Assembly: GCA_964473525.1 (NCBI GenBank)
Contig: CAYYPK010000012.1
Coordinates: forward strand, 62,001-126,000
DNA: 64,000 bases
Origin: GCA-2687025 sp964473525
GTDB taxonomy: Bacteria > Poribacteria > WGA-4E > GCA-2687025
Reading direction: 5' to 3'
Shown: positions 48,585 to 55,841 of the stretch, piece by piece
How positions within the stretch are numbered: the first letter of the stretch is position 1
Layout of the letters: the number at the start of each line of letters is the position of its first letter
Program-made: the position numbers and the translations under genes
The notes under the pieces: generated by a model
Told to the model about the DNA's origin: nothing
Seen by the model: only the letters and a program-made list of their open reading frames with translations
The model's database searches: none

Positions 48585-49343
48585 CTACGCCTGCACCGGC
48601 GAGGACACGTCTCCACGTGTGCCGACGATCATCCGGCGCAGCGGCAGGGATCTTCCCGACGCTTTCAGCGCCTCTTGGCCCATGTACCAGTACCCGGAGC
48701 AGCACGGAACTTCCATGTGCACGACCGTGAGGCTACGCGCGTCGGACTGCCGAAGGATCTCGGCCAGGCGCAGGGCCGCCGGCTCATACTCGCTCGACTT
48801 CGGGCAGCCAATCATGACGGCCGTACCGGACGTGAATTCCTCGCGCAACTCCGCGCGCGCGAACGGGGCGCAGTCGGCGACCAGCATGAGGTCGGCGCCG
48901 CGCAGGAACGGAGCGTCGGGCGGGATCAGTTCCAGCTTAATGGGCCAGTGGGGCAACGTCGGGCCTGATGGCGCCGGCCCCTGAGCCATCCGTGGCGTCG
49001 GTGCGCGCATGTCGCTGAGGCGTATTGGCGTGGACGAAGGGCAGCCGGCCTCCGGCTGCGTTTGTGGAGCTGCGGGACGAGGCGTGGCGGTCTGTGTCCA
49101 CCGTTGCGCCAGATGCTCGCGCACCGCCTCCTCGTCGAACGCTCCCGCCTGCCGCGTCTCGATGGTGATGGCGTCCTCGGGACATATGCCGAGGCACGCT
49201 CCCAGGCCGTCGCACAGGATGTCGTTCAGCAGCACCGCCGTGCCGTCGACAACCTCGATGGCTCCCTCGGCGCAACTCGGGATGCAATCGCCGCAGCCGT
49301 TGCACTTCTCCGCGTCGATCGAGACGATTTCTCTGACTGCCAA
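48585..49343 (-). CDS. Two-cluster 4Fe-4S ferredoxin-like protein with C-terminal cysteine domain
   Basis: A 252-residue protein. The N-terminal 70 residues form a 2x[4Fe-4S] ferredoxin (CNGCGDCIPSCAEGAI and CDGLGACLGICPEDAI). A Pro-rich linker follows, then a C-terminal domain with isolated cysteines (LVADCAPFA, VMIGCPKSSEY, EVPCCSGYWYMGQEAL). Similar proteins are common in anaerobes with CODH clusters. It probably carries electrons for the methyl branch or for corrinoid activation. It is the last gene of the minus-strand operon, convergent with nfnAB at 14 bases. Confidence 0.8.
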   Translation of the reverse strand: MAVREIVSIDAEKCNGCGDCIPSCAEGAIEVVDGTAVLLNDILCDGLGACLGICPEDAITIETRQAGAFDEEAVREHLAQRWTQTATPRPAAPQTQPEAGCPSSTPIRLSDMRAPTPRMAQGPAPSGPTLPHWPIKLELIPPDAPFLRGADLMLVADCAPFARAELREEFTSGTAVMIGCPKSSEYEPAALRLAEILRQSDARSLTVVHMEVPCCSGYWYMGQEALKASGRSLPLRRMIVGTRGDVSSPVQA

Positions 49344-49461
49344 TGCGGCGTCCTTCCGTGGTTCTGCTTCGATCCGGCTAGCTTACTGTCGTGTGCAGCG
49401 CGCACGCGACGCGCCGGGAGGTCCAGCACGGAATGGTGTTGCCCCCGACGCCCGCCCTGTA

Positions 49462-49542
49462 CGTCATTCTGAGGAGCTTAGCGACGAAGAATCTTGGCTT
49501 GACCAGTGGCATCAGAGATTCTTCGCTTCGCTCAGAATGACA
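49462..49542. repeat. Dispersed repeat, family B copy 1
   Basis: An 81-base imperfect inverted repeat. GTCATTCTGAGGAGC at its left end pairs with GCTCAGAATGAC at its right end, with AAGAATCTT and AGATTCTTC inside. It lies in the 247-base gap between the HD-protein and ferredoxin genes. A diverged copy is at 55684-55765. Confidence 0.8.
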
Positions 49543-49590
49543 GGTGGTGAGAGTCTATCAGCGCCTGCTATCGTTGCTTCCTGGGAACAC

Positions 49591-50319
49591 CTATTCCACG
49601 AAGCGCTTGTGCGCGAGGCGCTTGCCTGTTTCGGTACGGAACACCTCGTCGATGATCGCGGTTAGCCTGCCCTTGTCCTGCTTCTCGAATCCCTCGGGGA
49701 CTTCCTCGAGACGGTCCGCGTCCCACACGACGCGGAACTCCGGCGTGTCGATGTCGTCCGCGCTGTGGTGACTGCGCACGATGCGGCAGACGTGGTCGAT
49801 GGAGTCCTCCCGCATGCCGAGGTTCTCCATGATCCCGCGTGCAATGGCGGCGCCCTCGACCTCCTGGTACGTGGCGTCGGACGACCCGTGTTTGCGCTCG
49901 GCCGCGGGCACGCCGACATCGTGTAGCACGGCAGCGGCGAGCACCACGCGGGGGTCGGCCTCCTCGCGCTTGAGGATGTCCTGGGCGCGGTCGAGAACTA
50001 GCAGGGAGTGCACGACGATGTCCTCCGCCTCGCCGAGTTGCTGCTTCACGGCTTCGACAAGCCGATCAACGATGGGCGTCTCGCCGGTGTCCTCAAGCTG
50101 AAGCTCCGCCGGGTCGAACCCGAGGCACTCGCGGGCATAGGAGCACCAACGGGCGCAGCCCAAGCTGACGTTGACGTTCTGGATCCGCTTGCCACATCCG
50201 GGACACCGCCTCGTGACGTCGGTCTTGAAGAACTCGACGATCGTGTCGCACGCCTGGCACTTGACGTCGAAGATGTCCTCCGGCGTCCAGTAGCGGGTGT
50301 CCTGTCCCGGACACTGCAT
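49591..50319 (-). CDS. Zinc-ribbon and HD-domain phosphohydrolase-like protein
   Basis: A 242-residue protein. Residues 21-42 contain two CxxC pairs (CQAC, CPGC), a probable zinc ribbon, and a third cysteine set follows (GCARWCSYARECLG, 55-65). The HD domain runs from about 85 to 225: His104, His133-Asp134 in VLAAAVLHDVGVP, His in RIVRSHHSADD, and Asp in VVWDADRLEE. HD proteins hydrolyse phosphate esters or nucleotides. Proteins of this architecture occur beside CODH/ACS genes in anaerobes, but no role has been established that I know of. Confidence 0.75.
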   Translation of the reverse strand: MQCPGQDTRYWTPEDIFDVKCQACDTIVEFFKTDVTRRCPGCGKRIQNVNVSLGCARWCSYARECLGFDPAELQLEDTGETPIVDRLVEAVKQQLGEAEDIVVHSLLVLDRAQDILKREEADPRVVLAAAVLHDVGVPAAERKHGSSDATYQEVEGAAIARGIMENLGMREDSIDHVCRIVRSHHSADDIDTPEFRVVWDADRLEEVPEGFEKQDKGRLTAIIDEVFRTETGKRLAHKRFVE

Positions 50320-50344
50320 GCGCGCCTCCTCTCCCTTGCGGTTC

Positions 50345-51124
50345 TTACGCCGCCAGCCGCTGCATCATGTCGCCGACTGCGGTCAGCGCGGGCGAGTCGT
50401 CCGGCAGGTCCATCACGCCCTCCGCGTCCATGCTACGGGAGACGACCCCCTCGTCGTACGCCATCTCCCCGAGCAGGGGCAGACCGGCGGCTTCGAGTTC
50501 GTCGAGCTTGTCCGCCATCACGCTGCCGGCAGCGAAGGCGCCGGACGCCGCGTCGATGCGGTTCAACACGAGATAGGTCTTCTCGATCCCCAGCTTGATG
50601 TCCTGCACGAGTTGGTGGATGCGCCCGGCAGACCGGAGCGCCGTCACCGACGGGTTCGCCACGATCAGCAGCGCGTTGACGTTCCGGGTTGTGCGGCGCG
50701 ACAGGTGTTCCATCCCCGCCTCGTTGTCCATCACGACATAGGAATAGCTTGCGGAGAGCTTCTCCAGGAACCCCTTCAGCAGGTCGTTGGCGTAGCAGTA
50801 GCAACCCGGTCCCTCGGTGCGTCCCATGACGAGCAGGTCGAAGCCAGTCGACTCCACGAGCGCGTCGTGCACCTCGTACTCCACCATCCGCCCCTTCGGA
50901 ACGCCAGCGGGGGCGTCGGCGCCGTCGGACATGATCCTGTCCACCGTGTCCACGACGGACGTGTCGTACTCGAGCCCGAGCGCCTCGTTGAGGTTGGCGT
51001 TTGGGTCGGCGTCCACGGCCAGGATAGGCGTGCGGCGCTCGTTGACGAAATGCGTCGTTATCAACGCCGAGAGCGTGGTCTTACCCGTGCCTCCCTTGCC
51101 CGCGATCGCTATGGAATAGGGCAT
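50345..51124 (-). CDS. cooC: CooC-type nickel-insertion ATPase, copy 2
   Basis: A 259-residue MinD-like ATPase. The deviant P-loop GKGGTGKTT is at residues 9-17, and AVDADPNANL follows. The CxC metal-binding motif GPGCYCYAN (Cys108, Cys110) identifies the CooC/AcsF branch, which loads nickel into CODH or ACS as a dimer. It is a divergent paralogue of the gene at 61767-62552; the two probably serve different nickel sites. It is spaced 28 bases after the corrinoid activator and 25 before the HD gene. Confidence 0.9.
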   Translation of the reverse strand: MPYSIAIAGKGGTGKTTLSALITTHFVNERRTPILAVDADPNANLNEALGLEYDTSVVDTVDRIMSDGADAPAGVPKGRMVEYEVHDALVESTGFDLLVMGRTEGPGCYCYANDLLKGFLEKLSASYSYVVMDNEAGMEHLSRRTTRNVNALLIVANPSVTALRSAGRIHQLVQDIKLGIEKTYLVLNRIDAASGAFAAGSVMADKLDELEAAGLPLLGEMAYDEGVVSRSMDAEGVMDLPDDSPALTAVGDMMQRLAA

Positions 51125-51152
51125 GTGTCACTCCTTAGTCCCTGTCGGCGGC

Positions 51153-53114
51153 CTACGCCGACATGCCTTGTTTCACTGTTGGAAACAGGTCGATGTCCGT
51201 GTGTGGGATGAACAGGGAGCCCATGTATTCGTCCATGTACGCCGGCTCCGCGCAGAGCTCCATGTTCGTCATGCGGTCGGCTACGTCGCGCGCCCTCTCT
51301 CTCGCGTCGGCGGAAAGTAGCGCCGCCTTCGCGCCGGTGAGCGAACTGTTGCCGATGAAGCGGAACCTATCAGCGGGAAGGTCCGGCAGGAGGCCGATCC
51401 AGACCGCGGCCTCGATGTCGAGGTAGTTCCCAAAGCCGCCGCCGATGTAGATGTTCGCGACGTCGTCGAAGGTGAGACCCATGGCGTCCACGAGCAGTTT
51501 CGCCGCCGCGTAGATGGCTCCCTTGGAGCGGAGCAGGTTCTCGATGTCGGACTGCGCGATCACGATATCCGCGTCCGTGCCGGTTTCGTTCGCCCACGCG
51601 ACGAACTCCGGCGCGCCGTCTCCTTGGCGCGTCCGCGCGGTCGGCAGGCTCGCGTCGATGGCTCCCTGACGGTCGATGACCCCCGCGCGGAACATCTCCG
51701 CCACCGCGTCGATGTACCCTGACCCGCAGATGCCGATAGGTGGCGCGTCGCCGACGGTCTCCACCACCACTTCGTGGTCCGTTGGATCCACTGCGACCTT
51801 CTCTACCGCTCCCTGCATGGCGCGAATGCCGCAACGCATCCCGCCGCCTTCGAACGCCGGCCCTGCCGACGCTGAACAGCAGACGAGCCACTCGCGGTTG
51901 CCCAACACGATCTCGCCGTTCGTGCCGAGGTCGATCAGCATCGACGGTAGTTCCGCTTCGTCGATGCCGCTCGCGATGACGCCCGCCGTGATGTCGCCGC
52001 CGACGTAGCTGGCCACACCCGGCAGGCAATCGACGCGGGCGAGTGGGTAAGTGGTCATCCCCAACTCGCGCGATGACACGGCTGGGAAGGATGTGGCGGC
52101 GGGCACATAAGGCTCGCGACGGATGTAGTAAGGGTCGATGCCCAACAGCAGGTGCGCCATCGTCGTGTTGCCTGCGCAGCACACCTCGACGACGTCGTCT
52201 GCCGCGACGCCACACTCCGCGACGAGCGTGGCGAGCAATGTGTTGACGGTGTCGATCACGGCTCGCCCAAGCGCGTCGAGACCGCCGTCCCGTTCCGACT
52301 GCACAATCCTGCTGATGACGTCCTCGCCGTATGCCGCCTGGCGGTTTAGGGTCGCCTTCGTTCCGAGGGTGGCTCCGGTAGCGAGATCCACGAGCGACGC
52401 CGCGACCGTCGTCGTGCCGATGTCCACGGCGACGCCGTACGCGCGGTCGGATGTGTCGCCGGATTCGACGCGCACGATCTCCGCCGCGCCGTCTCGCTGA
52501 TCCAACGTGACGGTGACGCGCCAGGCGTCGTGTTGCTCGTCCTGCCGCGTGTCCTGTCGCAGCGTCCTGGCGAGCCCCTTGATCGACGCGAGACCCGCGC
52601 GGGCAGGCGCCCCGTCGAGGTGGCGTCGGACGGCATGTTCCAGGCGCGTGAGGTCGCTCATGTTGTCGTCGAGCGTGGGAGGGTTCAGGCGCAGGCAGGC
52701 TTTGGATGTCCGCGGGGAAATCTCGACGCGAGGGCTGGGAAGCCCGGCCGGATCCACCTTGCCTGCAACGGTCGGCGCGTCCGTGACGAGCCGTGACGAA
52801 CCGTCGTCAGTGAGAATCTGCGCCCACTCCGCTCGGGAGTCGGCGGGTACCTCGACGACGATGTCGCCGCCCACCCTGGCGCCGCACGCCAGAACGTACC
52901 CCGCGCGCTCCTCCTCGTCGGTGAGTTCCGCAGTTGGCTGGTTGTCGACGGATCCCTCGCGCAGGATCACCTTGCACTTCCCGCACACCCCCTCGCCCGC
53001 GCAACTGTTGTACAGCGGCACGTCCGCAGCGATGGCTGCGGTGAGGAGGTCGGTTCCCGCCGGTACGGCCACGTCCGTGCCGGTGGGCTGGAAGGTGACG
53101 CGGAATTCCCCCAT
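51153..53114 (-). CDS. Corrinoid-protein reductive activator (RACo-like), ferredoxin plus ASKHA domains
   Basis: A 653-residue protein. Residues 1-90 are a plant-type 2Fe-2S ferredoxin (CAGEGVCGKCK, Cys38, Cys44, Cys47 and Cys77). After a linker the rest is an ASKHA ATPase fold (YGVAVDIGTTTVAASLVDL, then CAGNTTMAHLLLGI, and a second lobe with LIDLGTNGEIVLG and IYIGGGFGNYLD). RACo proteins use ATP to reduce inactive cob(II)alamin of the corrinoid iron-sulfur protein back to cob(I)alamin. It follows acsE, its expected partner. Confidence 0.92.
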   Translation of the reverse strand: MGEFRVTFQPTGTDVAVPAGTDLLTAAIAADVPLYNSCAGEGVCGKCKVILREGSVDNQPTAELTDEEERAGYVLACGARVGGDIVVEVPADSRAEWAQILTDDGSSRLVTDAPTVAGKVDPAGLPSPRVEISPRTSKACLRLNPPTLDDNMSDLTRLEHAVRRHLDGAPARAGLASIKGLARTLRQDTRQDEQHDAWRVTVTLDQRDGAAEIVRVESGDTSDRAYGVAVDIGTTTVAASLVDLATGATLGTKATLNRQAAYGEDVISRIVQSERDGGLDALGRAVIDTVNTLLATLVAECGVAADDVVEVCCAGNTTMAHLLLGIDPYYIRREPYVPAATSFPAVSSRELGMTTYPLARVDCLPGVASYVGGDITAGVIASGIDEAELPSMLIDLGTNGEIVLGNREWLVCCSASAGPAFEGGGMRCGIRAMQGAVEKVAVDPTDHEVVVETVGDAPPIGICGSGYIDAVAEMFRAGVIDRQGAIDASLPTARTRQGDGAPEFVAWANETGTDADIVIAQSDIENLLRSKGAIYAAAKLLVDAMGLTFDDVANIYIGGGFGNYLDIEAAVWIGLLPDLPADRFRFIGNSSLTGAKAALLSADARERARDVADRMTNMELCAEPAYMDEYMGSLFIPHTDIDLFPTVKQGMSA

Positions 53115-53167
53115 ATCTGGCGTCCTAGTGGTTGGCGGCAGCGCTTCCGTTGGCGTCCTGTTCCCGA

Positions 53168-53200
53168 CCCCATCCTAACCTTCCCCTGCGAGGGGAAGGG
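53168..53200. repeat. Hairpin repeat, family A copy 2
   Basis: CCCCATCCTAA followed by a perfect 9-bp stem CCTTCCCCT / AGGGGAAGG with loop GCG (53179-53199). It lies in the 141-base gap between acsE and the corrinoid activator, same orientation as the copies at 25916 and 55582. Confidence 0.85.
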
Positions 53201-53255
53201 ATTTGTAGCGTGTTCGCCGACACGAGATGCGCGGCGGCGCCTCCGTGGCGCGCCG

Positions 53256-54134
53256 CTAGATGCTCAGCCACGAGTGCGAATACAGCGACTGACCCAGCAA
53301 CACGCGCGTCGTCTTGGCGTAGTCGAGAAGCTCGGGCGACAGGCTGCTGTCGTCCACGTCCTCGCCGTCCATCACGGCGTGCACGACGGAAAGTACGTCC
53401 TCCCTCTCGCCCCGCGCGATGTCGGTCAGGTCCGTCTCCGCCGCGTTCACGATGGCCGAGTCCAGCCCGAACTTCATCAGCATCGCCATGTACGTCTGGT
53501 TGAGGATCGGCCGCAGATCCTCCGGCGCCCCGTTGGACACGTTGGACAAGCCGCACGTGACCTTCGCCCCCGGTATCAAGTCCTTCACCACCATCATGAA
53601 GCCGGTGCACCCCTGCACCTGGTCCTGCTGGCTAGTGACAGGTAGTACGATGGGGTCGAAGAAGGCGCGTTCCTCCGCGACGCCTTCTTCCGCCATGCGC
53701 ATCTGCATCTCGGCGGCGAGCATGGCCCGCTCGTCGGCGTCGCGCGGGATGCCGTCCGTGCCGATGAGCAGCGCGACGAAGTCCGCATCGTGCTTCGCGA
53801 TGACCGGGAACAGCGCGTCCATGCGCTCCGGGCGGCAGGAGATCGAGTTGACGACCGCCGTGCCTTCGTGAACGGCGAGCCCCGCCTCAATCGCCTCGAC
53901 GTTGCTTGTGTCCAAGAACAGCGGCAGACCGGTCTCCTGCTGAACGACCTCGACGATCCACGCCATGAGTTCCGGGCCATCGCGCTTCGCGGGTCCAAGG
54001 TTGACGTCAAGGTAGTCCATGCCCGCCTTCGCCTGTGCCACGGCGACCTTGGCTATGGGCTTCGGATCGCGCTTTCGCATGGCGATCCGAAGCCGCTTCG
54101 TCATCACGTTGATGCTCTCACCGACCAGCAGCAT
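53256..54134 (-). CDS. acsE: Methyltetrahydrofolate:corrinoid/iron-sulfur protein methyltransferase
   Basis: A 292-residue pterin-binding TIM barrel. MLLVGESINVMTKR at the start, DYLDVNLGPAKRDGPE, LFLDTSNVEAIEAGL, VVNSISCRPERMDALFPVIAKHDADFVALLIG and KVTCGLSNVSNGAPEDLR are all typical of AcsE. It moves the methyl group from methyl-H4-folate to the cobalt of AcsCD. Upstream is acsC (49 bases); downstream, beyond a hairpin repeat, is the activator of the same corrinoid protein. Confidence 0.93.
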   Translation of the reverse strand: MLLVGESINVMTKRLRIAMRKRDPKPIAKVAVAQAKAGMDYLDVNLGPAKRDGPELMAWIVEVVQQETGLPLFLDTSNVEAIEAGLAVHEGTAVVNSISCRPERMDALFPVIAKHDADFVALLIGTDGIPRDADERAMLAAEMQMRMAEEGVAEERAFFDPIVLPVTSQQDQVQGCTGFMMVVKDLIPGAKVTCGLSNVSNGAPEDLRPILNQTYMAMLMKFGLDSAIVNAAETDLTDIARGEREDVLSVVHAVMDGEDVDDSSLSPELLDYAKTTRVLLGQSLYSHSWLSI

Positions 54135-54183
54135 CGCTCGTCTCCTCGTCTTGCAGCTTCTGGTGTCCTCGGGCTCTCGGTGG

Positions 54184-55527
54184 CTACGCCTGCCACGAGC
54201 GCAAGAACGCCGGCAGCATGGACGCCTCGCGGGGGCCGACGACGATCTCCCAGTCGGGTAGCTCGTCCTCCAACTCTCCCGCGATCTGCGCGGCGTACCC
54301 CGGTATCACCAGCTTCCTATGGTTCACCTTCTGCTCGATGCCGCACTTCTTCACGAACGGCCCGATCTCGTCTGGGACGAACTTGCCCGCCGCCCACGCC
54401 GTCATCACGGAGAGACCCTCCGTGTCCTTAATAAGCAGGTAGCTCGGCACCCGGCTCGTCTCGATTTCGCCTGAGACGATGAAGTAGCTGAGCGAGAAGT
54501 TGGACGTTATCAGCACCGGAGCGTCCTCGCCGGGACCGGCGATCTCGTAGATGCCTTCGTCCGTGGCCATGGGCCGCTGCGGGTCGGTGAAGATGCTCAG
54601 ACGCGCCAAGAGCAGAGGGAAGAGCGCCGCGCCGTCGAAGTCTGACAGCACGAGGATGCCCGCGTATTTCGCGACGAGAGCCGACGCGATCACCGCCTCC
54701 TGCACGGGGTCGTCCGTCATCTCGAAGGGCAGCGCTATCGTCGGGAAGCCGAGCGGCTTCGCTTTGCCCGAAAGCGCCGCCCGACGGATGCGGGCCTGAT
54801 CTGCGAGCGCCGCGCCAAGGTCCGTCGGCGACGAGTCGATGACGATGTCCTTGAGACCCATCGCCGTGAGCTTCTCGGTGACCTCCGCCACTTCGTCCAG
54901 GCTGGATCCGCGCGCTGCGACCGGGCAGGCGTGCTCTTTCGCGAGCGCGCCGATGACCTCAACGTTGTCCGCGTCCGCGGCATAGATCAGCGGCTTCCCG
55001 CTCGCGCAGGCGTCGAGAGCCGCTGACAAGCACGCGTCGTCGGAGCTCATGAGGATCACGCTGTGTCCGGCGTCGACCACCTTGGCGGCGAGCGCGGCGA
55101 ACGTCGCGACGTCTCCTCCTGTCTCCTTGACGGCGACCATGTCCGCGCGAAGCGTGAGTCCTACGCGGTCGTACTGTAGCTCCTCCAGCTTTGCGAGACG
55201 TTCGCCGACCTCATCGCCGCTCATCGCGTCCGTCACAAGGATCGCGATGGGCGTCGGACTGACGAACGTCTTCTCGTGGCGGAACGCGACGGTCTCGCCT
55301 CCCGCCTTCGCCGCCGCGTCTCCCGTCCCAACCGTCACCGTGCGGATCGGTGGCTCCGACGCTTCGGAGAGGGACGCCGTCGCCTCGTCGGACACGTGTG
55401 GACAGAGCGACAGCTCCGTCTTGCCCTGCGCGAGGCTCATCGCGAACGCGAGGCACGTGGCGAAGCCACAGTCCTTGCAGTTCGTCTTGGGCAACTGTTT
55501 GAAGATCTCGATGCCGGAAACTGCCAT
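54184..55527 (-). CDS. acsC: Corrinoid/iron-sulfur protein large (gamma) subunit
   Basis: A 447-residue protein, the usual AcsC length, starting MAVSGIEIFKQLPKTNCKDC. The N-terminal 4Fe-4S cysteines are Cys17, Cys20, Cys25 and Cys42 (NCKDCGFATC, then SLCPHV). A central TIM barrel follows (FEMTDDPVQEAVIASALVAKYAGI), with the C-terminal cobalamin-binding domain after residue 320 or so (SLSYFIVSGEIETSRVPSYLLI). It carries the methyl group on cobalt between AcsE and AcsB. The open frame runs on upstream to 55794 through two dispersed repeats, but that extension is not family-like and is rejected. Confidence 0.95.
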   Translation of the reverse strand: MAVSGIEIFKQLPKTNCKDCGFATCLAFAMSLAQGKTELSLCPHVSDEATASLSEASEPPIRTVTVGTGDAAAKAGGETVAFRHEKTFVSPTPIAILVTDAMSGDEVGERLAKLEELQYDRVGLTLRADMVAVKETGGDVATFAALAAKVVDAGHSVILMSSDDACLSAALDACASGKPLIYAADADNVEVIGALAKEHACPVAARGSSLDEVAEVTEKLTAMGLKDIVIDSSPTDLGAALADQARIRRAALSGKAKPLGFPTIALPFEMTDDPVQEAVIASALVAKYAGILVLSDFDGAALFPLLLARLSIFTDPQRPMATDEGIYEIAGPGEDAPVLITSNFSLSYFIVSGEIETSRVPSYLLIKDTEGLSVMTAWAAGKFVPDEIGPFVKKCGIEQKVNHRKLVIPGYAAQIAGELEDELPDWEIVVGPREASMLPAFLRSWQA

Positions 55528-55581
55528 ACTAGATGCCCCCGGTCTCGTAGTGTTCGATTCGTGCTGTTCCGGCGCCCTGGA

Positions 55582-55618
55582 CCCCATCCCAACCTTCCCC
55601 TGCGAGGGGAAGGAGTCC
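55582..55618. repeat. Hairpin repeat, family A copy 3
   Basis: CCCCATCCCAA followed by the same 9-bp stem CCTTCCCCT / AGGGGAAGG and GCG loop (55593-55613) as at 53168. It lies in the 314-base gap between acsB and acsC. Confidence 0.85.
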
Positions 55619-55683
55619 ATACGCCGTAGGGTCGGTGTTCTCGCCAGGTGATGGCATTGGAGGCTGAGACCACTCCCGCCAGT

Positions 55684-55765
55684 TGTCATCCTGAGCGAAG
55701 CGAAGGATCCCCCGAGCGAGTGGCCGCGCGGAGATTCTTCCTCGCTTCGCTCCTCAGAATGACAG
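55684..55765. repeat. Dispersed repeat, family B copy 2
   Basis: An imperfect inverted repeat, TGTCATCCTGAGCGAAGCGA at the left and CTCAGAATGACAG at the right, with AGATTCTTC inside, about 82 bases. It is a diverged copy of the element at 49462-49542. Such elements translate to the CHSEERSEEES-like peptides often seen in spurious ORFs of many bacteria. Confidence 0.8.
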
Positions 55766-55841
55766 ACGTGCGCAATGCCCGCAGGCGAAGCCATAGCCTG
55801 TTAAGAACACCACAGTACCCAAGCCCTGGTAGCTCCCTCTG

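Noticed and set aside
55528..55794. N-terminal extension of acsC by about 89 residues
   Set aside because: It translates dispersed repeats of families A and B (giving CHSEERSEEES-like peptide), while the family domain starts exactly at MAVSGIEIF and gives normal length.
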